A DNA stretch of 31,817 nt from Campylobacteraceae bacterium (GTDB lineage: Bacteria; Campylobacterota; Campylobacteria; Campylobacterales; Sulfurospirillaceae), in the NCBI GenBank assembly GCA_027040375.1, contig JALUMJ010000094.1:1-31817 (forward strand), written 5' to 3'. Position numbers and translations under genes: made by a program. The stretch's first letter is position 1. Each line of letters opens with the position of its first letter. Under the pieces are notes generated by a model. The model was given only the letters and a program-made list of their open reading frames with translations, was not told where the DNA came from and made no database searches. Positions 7,639-16,841 of this stretch are shown here, one piece after another.

Positions 7639-9560
7639 GAACTATACTCGCTTGATCTATTTATTTCAAAGTTGTCATCATCTACTTTCTTTAAAGAAAT
7701 TTCTCTTATGATTTCGTTGTCTTTTGTGTTGTAAGTAAGTTCAATTGGAGGAGAAATTAACTTAAATTTTATCTCATTATATTCTTTCCAGATACCGTGA
7801 TTTACAATTTTAGCTGAAAATATCTGACCTTGCGAGCCGCTCAAATCTTCTTTTAGCGAAATTAAACTATGTTTTTCTTCTTTATACTCTTTTAGTGTAA
7901 GGTTGTATTCATTTACCATTTTTTGATATTCTTTGATTTTGCCCATAAGCGTCTTAGGAGGATTTATATTTCTTTTTCTAAGTTCTATTATCTTCTTTTT
8001 AATGTCTTCAACGATAGATTTACTATTCATTATAAGTCTTTTTTTATTTTCTAAATTTTTTGGATATGGCTTTAATTTTATACCTATTTTTTTAATCTTA
8101 CCATCTATATCTTTAATTCTTTCTTTAAACTCTTTTGTTGAAGATGGGTCAATCATAAGCTTATTGTTTTTACCTGTTACTTTTTGTATATCAATCAAAT
8201 TGCTAGCTTTCAAAGATGCATTTGAGGTTAACTCTTCTACATAAATATTTTTTGCATTTATAGTCCCTCCGATTGCATTTTTGACATTTACTGTATCACC
8301 ACTTACGGTTCCACCCTCTAGCCTACCAATCTCTATATTTTTACCAATAATAGTGCCCCTGTGAACTGATATACTTACCTCATCAGCTTCTATTTTTGCT
8401 GTTTTATGAGTTTGCCCTTTTATCTCTACAATTCTTGCTTTTATGAATGCGCCACTAGCAACATTTCCTTCTATATGAATTTCAGAAGTCTCGACTTTCA
8501 TGCCAGGTCCAATTGCGTCTTTAAAGATATCGCTCTCTTTTACATTTATTTTTACATCAGAGTTTATATCAGTCTCAATAGAACCGGTTGTTCTAAAATC
8601 AACTGATTTTATATCCATTTGTTCAGCTATATCATATATAGAATTATCAAAATTAACATATCCATTTTTATTTGCAAGATAAAGAATCTTATCGTCATCC
8701 TCTTTTTTTATTATATTTTCCGTATGAGCAATTACAATTTCATTTTCTGATTTTGGCTCAGACACACTTAAAAATCTTCCTTGACAATTTCTCCCAGGAA
8801 TTCCTACTTTTGCCTTAATATACTCGATTATAGTCTCACCTTTTGACACTGCTAGTACAAAACCTCTTCTAGCATAATCAACTCTATCTTGACCATCTTT
8901 TGCTTCAATTTTATTTTTATAATGAAAAAGAATCCTACTATTTATCGCTGGAACTTTTTCTAGTCCCTGACAAGCCACAAAGGTACAATCGCTATCTAGT
9001 AAATTATTAATACTTATATTTGCTACTATTTTTTTAACTTCTACATACATTTTTTCATCTCGAATACCAACTAAAATATTTGCACGAGCTTTTTTCATAT
9101 TTATATTTTCTATAATTCTAGATTCTAGTTTGGTAAAATATTTTACATCTAAATTTCTCTTAACAGTAACAACAATCTTAGTTAAAGTTTTATTTCCACT
9201 TAGCGTTATTTCTGGGACCAATCCATCTGTATCAATTTCTTTTTTATTGAAGACTTCCACCTTAAAATGCTGTTTAACTTTAAGTTCAGGATTTAATAAA
9301 AAATCATTATCATCAAAGAGATTTTTATCTTTTTCGGTAATTTCAGTATATTCGCCACCTTTTTGTGTTCTATAGGCAGTGGTAACCTTTAGTACCTTAA
9401 ATGTTAATTCTCTTGGAGTTATGTTATTTGCTGATGCTATATTTTTAATCTCGTCATTGATATTTTGCGTATCAATAATTATAGATTTAAATTCTTCTTT
9501 CTTATTAGCATTTTCTTGCTGGTTATCGCTAGAACCTGCTATTTTATCAAAAAAACCCAA
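7635..9560 (-). CDS. fapA: FapA-family (DUF342) flagellar assembly protein A
   Basis: With the chosen start this is a 641-residue DUF342/FapA protein. It has an N-terminal region of about 180 residues, a segment with GIPGRNCQGR that is characteristic of the family, then a repetitive beta-rich region (about 340-455: successive short strands with GNV, GTI, GGTV and GGTI turns) expected to form a beta-helix. A Lys/Glu-rich coiled coil follows (about 480-565), then a C-terminal tail. I chose TTG at 9560 because GAGGGG lies six bases before it and the product then begins MGFFDKIAG. The ATG eight codons upstream has no ribosome site. A flagellar role is inferred from the family. It diverges from murJ. 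Confidence 0.85.
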   Translation of the reverse strand: MGFFDKIAGSSDNQQENANKKEEFKSIIIDTQNINDEIKNIASANNITPRELTFKVLKVTTAYRTQKGGEYTEITEKDKNLFDDNDFLLNPELKVKQHFKVEVFNKKEIDTDGLVPEITLSGNKTLTKIVVTVKRNLDVKYFTKLESRIIENINMKKARANILVGIRDEKMYVEVKKIVANISINNLLDSDCTFVACQGLEKVPAINSRILFHYKNKIEAKDGQDRVDYARRGFVLAVSKGETIIEYIKAKVGIPGRNCQGRFLSVSEPKSENEIVIAHTENIIKKEDDDKILYLANKNGYVNFDNSIYDIAEQMDIKSVDFRTTGSIETDINSDVKINVKESDIFKDAIGPGMKVETSEIHIEGNVASGAFIKARIVEIKGQTHKTAKIEADEVSISVHRGTIIGKNIEIGRLEGGTVSGDTVNVKNAIGGTINAKNIYVEELTSNASLKASNLIDIQKVTGKNNKLMIDPSSTKEFKERIKDIDGKIKKIGIKLKPYPKNLENKKRLIMNSKSIVEDIKKKIIELRKRNINPPKTLMGKIKEYQKMVNEYNLTLKEYKEEKHSLISLKEDLSGSQGQIFSAKIVNHGIWKEYNEIKFKLISPPIELTYNTKDNEIIREISLKKVDDDNFEINRSSEYSS

Positions 9561-9595
9561 TACACGCCCCTCTTTGTAAATCATCTAACTAGATA

Positions 9596-9632
9596 TCGGT
9601 TTGATTATACAATATTTTATATAAAAGCTCCA
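9596..9632. promoter_or_regulatory. Divergent promoter region for fapA (minus) and murJ (plus)
   Basis: The roughly 100-base gap between the fapA and murJ starts contains a minus-strand TTGTATAATC, an extended -10 with TATAAT at 9609-9604 that places transcription start about 35 bases before the fapA TTG. On the plus strand the overlapping TACAAT could serve murJ, with a leader of about 40 bases. The overlapping boxes suggest mutually exclusive promoter use, but the DNA here is AT-rich and the call is tentative. Confidence 0.45.
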
Positions 9633-9661
9633 TTTAACGCTCATTTTGCTATCATTGCTAT

Positions 9662-11065
9662 ATGTTTTTAAAATCATTTTTTACCAATAGCGCTGGTATC
9701 TTAGTATCTAGAATTTTTGGCTTTATCAGAGATTTGCTCAGCGCCTCTATATTGGGTGCCAATCTATACAGTGATATTTTCTTCATCGCTTTTAAGTTAC
9801 CCAATCTTTTTAGAAGAATTTTTGCGGAGGGTGCTTTTACTCAAAGCTTTATCCCAAACTTTGCAAAAGCGAAAAAGAAGTCACTTTTTTCTTATAAAAT
9901 TTTTATTCGTTTTATACTATTTTTACTTCTATTTTCTCTTTTTGTAACTCTATTTAGTGATTTTTTTACTAAACTCATAGCTATAGGCTTCGATGAAAAG
10001 AAGATAAAACTCGCCTCAACTTTTGTAGCTATAAATTTTTACTATCTTCCTTTGATATTTTGTGTCTCATTTTTTGCGGCACTCTTGCAATACAAAAATC
10101 ACTTTGCAACCACATCTTTTTCAACAGCACTTTTAAATATATCTCTCATAACTGCCCTTTTGTATAGTAGAAATTTAAATAAGCAAGACATAGTATATGC
10201 CATGAGTTACGCTGTACTTATCGGTGGAGTTTTGCAAGTCATAGCACACCTGATAGCACTCAAGAAAAAAAGATTATTGAAGATTTTTGTAGTTGGTTAC
10301 AGATTATCTAAAAAAAGCAAAAAGCAAAAACAATCAAAGATATTTTACAAATCTTTCTATCATGCAATTTTAGGAAATTCAACCGCCCAAATTTCTGCTT
10401 TTTTAGATACTTGGTTAGCTAGTTTTTTAGCCAGCGGGAGCATAAGTTATTTATATTATGGTAATAGAGTTTTCCAACTTCCACTTGCTCTTTTTGCTAT
10501 CGCTTTAAGTGTTGGAATATTTCCAAAGATTGCAAGAATGTTAAAAGCCAATGACGAACAAAACGCACTTAAATTGATGGAAAAATCTTTTTGGTTTTTA
10601 ACTTTTACTCTTAGCATCTCTATGGTAGGAGGCATTATTTTAAGTGATGAGATCACAAAACTTCTTTTCCAAAGAGGCTCTTTTACGGACATAAATGCAC
10701 TTCATACATCGCAAGTGCTTAGCATGTATATGATTGGGCTATTGCCTTATGGGCTTTCTAAAATCTTCTCTTTGTGGCTTTATTCAAAAAATCAACAAAA
10801 GATAGCAGCTAAAATCTCACTATACTCGCTTGGCTCAAATGTGCTTTTATCACTTGCACTCATAAAGCCTTTAGGTGTAGCAGGGTTAGCCCTTGCTAGC
10901 TCAATATCTGGATTTGTTTTGTTTATTTTTACTATCAATTCATTTGGAGTAAAACAATTTTTAGATATAATTTCACTTAAAAAAATTTTACAACTTTTAC
11001 TTATTTTAAGTGTTGAAGTTGCCCTACTTTTATGGTTTAAGGATATAATAGATGTTTATATATGA
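9662..11065 (+). CDS. murJ: Lipid II flippase MurJ
   Basis: This 467-residue integral membrane protein of the MOP/MATE-like superfamily has roughly 13-14 hydrophobic segments. The N-terminus SRIFGFIRDLLSASILG, the charged cavity region PNLFRRIFAEGAFTQSFIP (about 47-65) and KLLFQRGSFT (about 338-347) are typical of MurJ/MviN. It flips lipid II to the outer face of the inner membrane for peptidoglycan assembly. It diverges from fapA and overlaps cysS by 14 bases. No strong Shine-Dalgarno is visible before the ATG. It fits with ddl and murF just upstream on the other strand. Confidence 0.93.
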   Translation: MFLKSFFTNSAGILVSRIFGFIRDLLSASILGANLYSDIFFIAFKLPNLFRRIFAEGAFTQSFIPNFAKAKKKSLFSYKIFIRFILFLLLFSLFVTLFSDFFTKLIAIGFDEKKIKLASTFVAINFYYLPLIFCVSFFAALLQYKNHFATTSFSTALLNISLITALLYSRNLNKQDIVYAMSYAVLIGGVLQVIAHLIALKKKRLLKIFVVGYRLSKKSKKQKQSKIFYKSFYHAILGNSTAQISAFLDTWLASFLASGSISYLYYGNRVFQLPLALFAIALSVGIFPKIARMLKANDEQNALKLMEKSFWFLTFTLSISMVGGIILSDEITKLLFQRGSFTDINALHTSQVLSMYMIGLLPYGLSKIFSLWLYSKNQQKIAAKISLYSLGSNVLLSLALIKPLGVAGLALASSISGFVLFIFTINSFGVKQFLDIISLKKILQLLLILSVEVALLLWFKDIIDVYI

Positions 11066-12458
11066 TTCAGTTTTGAAAAAAAAAGTACCATTTGAACCGA
11101 TAGTTAAAAATGAAGCAAAGATATATGTTTGCGGACCCACTGTTTATGATGATGCACATCTAGGGCATGCAAGAAGCTCTATCGCTTTTGATTTACTAAG
11201 AAGAGTTTTAATAGGGCTTAATTACAAGGTTATTTTTGTTAAAAATTTTACAGATATTGATGATAAAATCATAAAAAAGATGAAAAACAGTGGCAAAACA
11301 CTTCAGGATTTAACAAACTTTTACATAAAACGGTATAAAGACGAGATGCATGAGCTAGGTGTCAGCGACGCAGATATTGAACCAAAAGCTACAACTACCA
11401 TAGATGAAATCATAGAATTTGTGCAAGATTTATTAGATAAAGACAATGCTTACATGTTAGATGATGGCATATACTTCGATACTACAAAAGATGAAAAATA
11501 CCTAAGCATTTCTCACATGCAAATAGATACACAAAATCTTCAAGCAAGAGCCAATACAAATGATAGCAAAAAAAATCCAAAAGATTTTGCGTTATGGAAA
11601 TTCTCTAAACTTGGTGAGCCAACTTACAAGGCAAGTTTTGGAGACGGAAGACCTGGCTGGCATATCGAATGCTCTTGTATGATTGAAAAACACATAGCAA
11701 ATCTTGACGCTCCTTACCAGATTGATATACACGGTGGTGGTATGGATTTACTTTTTCCTCACCATGAAAATGAAGCGGCTCAAACAAGGTGTCATAGTGG
11801 GCAAGAGCTAGCAAAATACTGGATGCACAATGGATTTGTAACGATAAATGGCGAGAAAATGAGTAAATCTTTAGGAAACAGTTTTTTCCTAAAAGATGCT
11901 TTGAATATTTATGATGGTGAGATATTGAGATTTTATCTACTCTGTACTCATTATAGGGCAAATTTTAATTTTTCCCAAGAAGATTTATTGATAAATAAAA
12001 AAAGATTAGACAAAATTTATAGACTTAAAAAGAGAGTGTATGGATTAAAAAGTTCTCTTGTTGATAAAGATTTTAAAAAGAGATTAATGGACGCGCTAAG
12101 CGATGATTTAAATATATCAGTGGCTCTTTCGGTGGTAGATGATATGCTAACAACTGCAAATGAAAAACTTGATAGTGAACCAAAAAACAGAGCATATAAA
12201 CAAGAAATTAATGCAAACATAGAACTTTTAGATAACATTTTAGGCATAGGTTATAAAAATCCTTATAGTTATTTCCAGCTTGGAATCACAGCAGATGAAA
12301 AGCAAGTCATAGAAGATTTAATTCAAAAAAGAGATGAAGCAAAGAAAGATAAAGATTATAATAAAGCAGATGCCATAAGGGATGAATTAACGAAATTAAA
12401 AATCTCACTTATGGATACGCCAAATGGCACACAATGGGAAAAAATTGATGAACAATAA
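11052..12458 (+). CDS. cysS: Cysteinyl-tRNA synthetase
   Basis: This 468-residue class I aminoacyl-tRNA synthetase charges tRNA-Cys. The HIGH-type motif is HLGHARS (about 37-43) and the KMSKS motif is EKMSKSLGN (about 268-276). Zinc ligands are visible as Cys27 (YVCGPTVYD), the cysteine in IECSC, and the His/Glu in FPHHENEAAQ. The C-terminal DALR-type helical domain is present. The ATG lies within the last codons of murJ (14-base overlap, different frame), and the TAA overlaps the chosen start of the downstream ABC transporter. It is complete with no unusual residues. Confidence 0.97.
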   Translation: MFIYDSVLKKKVPFEPIVKNEAKIYVCGPTVYDDAHLGHARSSIAFDLLRRVLIGLNYKVIFVKNFTDIDDKIIKKMKNSGKTLQDLTNFYIKRYKDEMHELGVSDADIEPKATTTIDEIIEFVQDLLDKDNAYMLDDGIYFDTTKDEKYLSISHMQIDTQNLQARANTNDSKKNPKDFALWKFSKLGEPTYKASFGDGRPGWHIECSCMIEKHIANLDAPYQIDIHGGGMDLLFPHHENEAAQTRCHSGQELAKYWMHNGFVTINGEKMSKSLGNSFFLKDALNIYDGEILRFYLLCTHYRANFNFSQEDLLINKKRLDKIYRLKKRVYGLKSSLVDKDFKKRLMDALSDDLNISVALSVVDDMLTTANEKLDSEPKNRAYKQEINANIELLDNILGIGYKNPYSYFQLGITADEKQVIEDLIQKRDEAKKDKDYNKADAIRDELTKLKISLMDTPNGTQWEKIDEQ

Positions 12459-14169
12459 TCTAAAAAAATTGTTAAAAAGATTTACCCCCTATTTTAAAGA
12501 TTATATACCGTATTTTATCTTCGCAATTATCGGTATGATTATGACTTCAAGCGGAACTGCGGCTTCTGCTTACCTTGTTAAGCCTCTACTAGATAAGATA
12601 TTTATAGCAAAAGATATCCATATGTTGCATCTTCTTCCTTATGCTATCATAGTGGTATATGTTGTTAAAGAAGGTGGCAGATATCTTCAAACTTACTTTA
12701 CTGAGCGCATAGGGCAAGATATAATCAGAAGATTTAGGGATACGCTGTTAAGCAATATACTCACGCTAGATTTGTCTTTTTTTCACAAATATCGCACGGG
12801 TGAACTTATAAGCAGAAATACAAATGATGTAGAACGGATAAAATCTGTAGTTTCCAATCTAATTCCAGAATTTTTTAGAGAATTTTTTACAATTGTTGGA
12901 CTTGCTGGGGTTGTGATATATCAAAGCAAAGAGTTGGCTTTTTTCTCTTTGATAATTATGCCCCTTGCAATTTATCCACTTAGCAAACTAGCAAAAAAGA
13001 TGAAAAAGATTTCGAGAATGTCTCAAGAAAAGATTTCTGATATCACAGCAAAACTTAGTGAGATATTTAATAATATAGAAATCATAAAAGCAAACTGCGC
13101 AGAAGAACATGAGCATAAGCTTTTTCAAAATGACAATAAAAAATACTTTAATTTAACGATGAAAAGTGTAAAAATTTCAGCGATAATCAGCCCTATCATG
13201 GAGACTTTAGGAGCTGTAGGAGTTGCTACTGTTATCATAATAGGTGGAAAAGAAGTCATAGAAGGAACTATGAGTGTTGGTAGTTTTTTCTCGTTTTTGA
13301 CTGCTCTTTTTATGCTTTATACTCCGATAAAAAGAATTTCAAGTTTATATAACCGCCTTCAAGACGCTGTAGCGGCTAGTGAAAGGATATTTTTCTTGCT
13401 CGACTTAAAACCAGAGATAAAAAGTGGAAATCAAGAGATACCTAAGATTATAAAAAATATATCTTATAAAGGCGTAGTCTTAAAATATGATGATAAAATC
13501 GCACTTAATGGCATCAACTTGGATATAAAACAAGGTGAGTTTATCGCAATGGTTGGAAATAGTGGTGGTGGAAAGAGTTCACTTGTTAATTTGTTGATTA
13601 GGCTTTTTGACCCATATAGTGGTAGCATTTCGATTAACAATATAAATCTAAAATCTTTTTCATTAAAAAGTCTTCGAAACTCTGTAGCAATAGTCACTCA
13701 AAGAGTTTATATATTTAACGAAAGCGTTGCTTCAAATATCGCTTATGGTGAGGAAATTGATGAGCAAATGGTGATAGATGCACTTAAAAAAGCAAATGCT
13801 TATGATTTTATCGAGAATTTAAAAGATGGGATTTATACCACTTTAGATGAATTTGGAACAAATCTTTCAGGCGGTCAAAGGCAAAGGATTGCGATAGCAA
13901 GAGCTATTTATAAAGACCCTAAGATATTGATACTTGATGAGGCAACTAGTGCGCTTGATAGTAAAAGCGAACAAAAGATAAGTAAAGCCATAGAAAATCT
14001 CATAAAAGATAAAATCACACTCGTTATCGCTCACAGACTAAGTACAATCAAAAAAGCCGATAGAATAATTGTACTAAAACATGGAAAGATTGAAGCAATA
14101 GGAACAGATAAAGAACTTGAACTTAGCTGCGATGAGTATCTAAAACTTAAAGGCGTACGAGATGCTTAA
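12448..14169 (+). CDS. msbA: MsbA-type lipid A/phospholipid ABC exporter (fused membrane and ATPase domains)
   Basis: This 573-residue half-transporter has a six-helix membrane domain (about 15-315) and an ATPase domain (about 335-573). Walker A is GNSGGGKSS (about 369-377), the signature is LSGGQRQR (about 473-480), Walker B is ILILDEATSALD and the H-loop is IAHRLS. The dimer is expected to flip lipid A-core or phospholipid across the inner membrane. Position after murJ-cysS and size match MsbA of Campylobacter. I chose ATG 12448, which overlaps the cysS stop. An in-frame ATG at 12424 would add eight residues. A general multidrug exporter cannot be excluded by motifs alone. Confidence 0.85.
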   Translation: MNNNLKKLLKRFTPYFKDYIPYFIFAIIGMIMTSSGTAASAYLVKPLLDKIFIAKDIHMLHLLPYAIIVVYVVKEGGRYLQTYFTERIGQDIIRRFRDTLLSNILTLDLSFFHKYRTGELISRNTNDVERIKSVVSNLIPEFFREFFTIVGLAGVVIYQSKELAFFSLIIMPLAIYPLSKLAKKMKKISRMSQEKISDITAKLSEIFNNIEIIKANCAEEHEHKLFQNDNKKYFNLTMKSVKISAIISPIMETLGAVGVATVIIIGGKEVIEGTMSVGSFFSFLTALFMLYTPIKRISSLYNRLQDAVAASERIFFLLDLKPEIKSGNQEIPKIIKNISYKGVVLKYDDKIALNGINLDIKQGEFIAMVGNSGGGKSSLVNLLIRLFDPYSGSISINNINLKSFSLKSLRNSVAIVTQRVYIFNESVASNIAYGEEIDEQMVIDALKKANAYDFIENLKDGIYTTLDEFGTNLSGGQRQRIAIARAIYKDPKILILDEATSALDSKSEQKISKAIENLIKDKITLVIAHRLSTIKKADRIIVLKHGKIEAIGTDKELELSCDEYLKLKGVRDA

Positions 14170-14193
14170 ATATGTTCTTAATGATAAATTTAG

Positions 14194-14199
14194 TACAAT
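14194..14199 (+). promoter_or_regulatory. Possible -10 box upstream of the Rrf2-type regulator
   Basis: TACAAT at 14194-14199 lies about 50 bases before the regulator's ATG, in an 80-base AT-rich gap after msbA. The following CTTATTTAATT and AAATATTTAAG form a loose dyad (about 14213-14236) that could be an autoregulatory operator, as Rrf2 proteins often bind near their own promoter. The dyad is imperfect and in very AT-rich DNA. Confidence 0.3.
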
Positions 14200-14249
14200 A
14201 TTTGTCTTATTTAATTAAAAATATTTAAGAGAAAAATAAAGGTTTTTAA

Positions 14250-14654
14250 ATGCTACTAACAAAAGCTAGTGAATATGCTCTTTTATCTTTGATAATTATC
14301 GCAAAACAAGATAAACCTCATGATGTCGAAGCTCTTTCAAAAGAACTAGGCATATCTAAAAGTTTTTTAGCAAAGATATTACAAACTTTTGCAAAAAATA
14401 ATCTTTTAAAATCTTTTAAAGGCACTAAAGGTGGATTTCTTCTTGCCGTGCCAGCGGATGAGTTATCCATAAAAACCATCATTGAGTGTGCAGAAAAAAA
14501 GCAAGCAAAAGTTTTTGAGTGTTCATCATCAGAATCAAAATGCCCTAGTGGAAAAGAAGAATTTTGCAAAATTTTACCAGTTTTAACAAAATTACAATTT
14601 AAGATTGATCTCTTTCTTGATAGCATCACACTAAAAGATTTAATCGAAAAATAA
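14250..14654 (+). CDS. Rrf2-family transcriptional regulator with a possible Fe-S cysteine cluster
   Basis: This 134-residue protein has an N-terminal winged helix-turn-helix (about 1-65: [13 protein letters not shown], then the recognition region [12 protein letters not shown] and the wing GTKGGFLLA). Cysteines sit at 91, 98 and 106 (spacing C-x6-C-x7-C), close to the C-x5-C-x5-C cluster by which IscR, NsrR and RsrR hold an Fe-S cluster, with a further cysteine at 80. It is therefore a candidate redox, NO or Fe-S status sensor. AAAGG precedes the ATG by about eight bases. It sits directly before flhA, an arrangement I also recall from Campylobacter. The target genes are not shown by the sequence. 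Confidence 0.85.
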   Translation: MLLTKASEYALLSLIIIAKQDKPHDVEALSKELGISKSFLAKILQTFAKNNLLKSFKGTKGGFLLAVPADELSIKTIIECAEKKQAKVFECSSSESKCPSGKEEFCKILPVLTKLQFKIDLFLDSITLKDLIEK

Positions 14655-14736
14655 GGCAAAAAAGATAAAAAAGAAAAGCTTTATCTCAATATTTGGCACA
14701 CTGTTTGCCCCAATATTAAAATCCAAAGACTTAGTT

Positions 14737-16833
14737 ATGGTTATATTTGTCATAGCAATCTTAGCTATCATAATAGTACCGCTTCCAAGTTATGCACTAG
14801 ATTTCTTTTTGACCATATCTTTGTCTATTTCGGTTTTAATCATTTTGATAGCACTTTATATACCAAAACCAACTGATTTAACAACTTTTCCGACACTTAT
14901 ACTCATAATCACCCTTTATAGACTCTCTTTAAATATAGCAACTACTAGAATGATTTTAAGCAATGGACACAAAGGTCCAGGGGCTGTTAGTGATATAATC
15001 GCCAGTTTTGGTGAGTTTGTTGTTGGGGGAAACTATGTCATAGGTGTTATAGTTTTCTCTATTTTAGTTTTGATAAACTTTATGGTTATAACCAAAGGTT
15101 CAACTAGGGTTGCGGAAGTAGCAGCTAGATTTACACTAGATGCGATGCCTGGAAAGCAGATGGCAATAGATGCAGATTTAAATGCTGGTTTGATTGATGA
15201 AAAAACAGCAAGACAAAGAAGAGAAGAAATCATACAAGAAGCGAACTTTTATGGTGCGATGGATGGTTCTAGCAAATTTGTAAAAGGTGACGCGGTAGCT
15301 GGAATCATAATCACGATTATAAATATAATAGGTGGTTTTTTAATCGGTGCATTTCAATATGATCTAGATTTGGCTACGAGTGCAAAAACTTATACAATAC
15401 TTACGATTGGTGATGGTTTGGTATCGCAACTTCCAGCTCTCATCAGCTCAACTGCAACTGGTATCATCATAACTAGAGCAAACAAGGGTGATGAAAATTT
15501 TGCAACTGGCGCTATGAACCAACTGTTTGGGGATTATAAAACACTTTTTATCGTTGGTTTTATTTTGATTTTATTTGCATTGGTTCCTGGTTTACCTACC
15601 TTGTCATTGGGTTTTGTTGGTTTAATATTTTTGACACTCGGGTATCTTATGAAAAAAAGTGTGGAAGATGGCTTTTCTATAAGTAATTTACTAGCTCCAA
15701 AAATTGATACAAAAACCCAGCAAGAAACTGGGGCGCAACAAACAGCACCAACTAAATCAAAAACACAATTAAAAGAGGAAGAAGAAAAAGCGTTAAACGA
15801 TATACTGAAACTTGAAATTTTGGAACTTGATCTTGGATACCAACTTATAAAACTAGCTGACGCCTCACAAGGTGGTGATTTGCTAGATAGAATTAAAAGC
15901 ATGCGAAGAAAAATAGCTACAGATTATGGCTACTTGATACCACAAGTTAGAATTCGTGATAATTTACATCTTCAGCCAAATGAATATCAGTTTTTGCTAA
16001 AAGGTGCTGAGATTGGTGATGGTGAGATATATCCAGATAAATTTTTGGCGATGGATAGTGGCTTGGCGATGGAAAAGATAGACGGAATGGCAACAAAAGA
16101 ACCAGCATTTGGGCTTGATGCTTTATGGATTGAAAAAGACACAAAAGAAGATGCCATCATAAAAGGTTATACTATTGTTGACCCTGCAACTGTTATCTCT
16201 ACTCATCTAAGTGAGCTTATCAAGAAATATTCTGAAGAACTTTTGACTAGACAAGAAGTGCAATCTCTAATAGAAAAAACAAAAGAAAATTTTCCTGTTG
16301 TTGTGGAAGATTGTCTTAAAGTTGCAAATATAGGGTTAATTCAAAAAGTTTTAAAAGCACTATTGCACGAGAGAATTCCTATAAAAGATATGCTTACAAT
16401 CTTAGAAACCATAAGCGATATAGCTGAAATCACTAAAAATGTAGAAATCATTGTGGAGCAAGTTCGTTCGAAACTTTCAAGAATTATAACAAAAATATAT
16501 AAGGATGATGAGGGTGTTATAAAACTTTTAACATTTAACACTACAACGGAACAAAAGATTTTGGATGCCTTACATGACAGAGATGGCGTGAGAGATTTGA
16601 TACTAAACATCGGGCAGATAAATACGCTTGTGCAAGCCATGAGTGATGAAGCGGCAAAAGTGTTGCAAAAAGGTGTTGCACCAGTTATAATAGTTGTTGA
16701 TCCACTTTTAAGAAAATCTTTAAGTGATATTTTTGAAAAATTCAACCTTGATGTGGTGGTCTTAAGCCATGCAGAGATAGACTCAAATGTAAAATTTGAG
16801 GTTTTAGGAACTATAGAAATTGAAAATTTATAA
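14737..16833 (+). CDS. flhA: Flagellar type III export gate protein FlhA (start codon uncertain)
   Basis: From ATG 14737 the product is 698 residues. About eight membrane helices are followed by the large cytoplasmic domain (from about 330) that docks export substrates and chaperones. Family hallmarks are [20 protein letters not shown], the FHIPEP-region [19 protein letters not shown], and [19 protein letters not shown]. The frame is open from 14644 and encodes a typical FlhA N-terminal extension ([21 protein letters not shown]) ahead of this ATG. No ATG, GTG or TTG occurs in it, and ATG 14737 has no ribosome site. The true start is probably near 14653, where AAGGCA stands in place of an expected ATGGCA. 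See findings. Confidence 0.93.
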   Translation: MVIFVIAILAIIIVPLPSYALDFFLTISLSISVLIILIALYIPKPTDLTTFPTLILIITLYRLSLNIATTRMILSNGHKGPGAVSDIIASFGEFVVGGNYVIGVIVFSILVLINFMVITKGSTRVAEVAARFTLDAMPGKQMAIDADLNAGLIDEKTARQRREEIIQEANFYGAMDGSSKFVKGDAVAGIIITIINIIGGFLIGAFQYDLDLATSAKTYTILTIGDGLVSQLPALISSTATGIIITRANKGDENFATGAMNQLFGDYKTLFIVGFILILFALVPGLPTLSLGFVGLIFLTLGYLMKKSVEDGFSISNLLAPKIDTKTQQETGAQQTAPTKSKTQLKEEEEKALNDILKLEILELDLGYQLIKLADASQGGDLLDRIKSMRRKIATDYGYLIPQVRIRDNLHLQPNEYQFLLKGAEIGDGEIYPDKFLAMDSGLAMEKIDGMATKEPAFGLDALWIEKDTKEDAIIKGYTIVDPATVISTHLSELIKKYSEELLTRQEVQSLIEKTKENFPVVVEDCLKVANIGLIQKVLKALLHERIPIKDMLTILETISDIAEITKNVEIIVEQVRSKLSRIITKIYKDDEGVIKLLTFNTTTEQKILDALHDRDGVRDLILNIGQINTLVQAMSDEAAKVLQKGVAPVIIVVDPLLRKSLSDIFEKFNLDVVVLSHAEIDSNVKFEVLGTIEIENL

Positions 16834-16841
16834 GGGAACAC

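Noticed and set aside
7635..9560. fapA beta-repeat region as a surface adhesin or bactofilin-like repeat
   Set aside because: The GIPGRNCQGR motif and the coiled coil after the beta-repeats fit the DUF342/FapA family, and there is no signal peptide.
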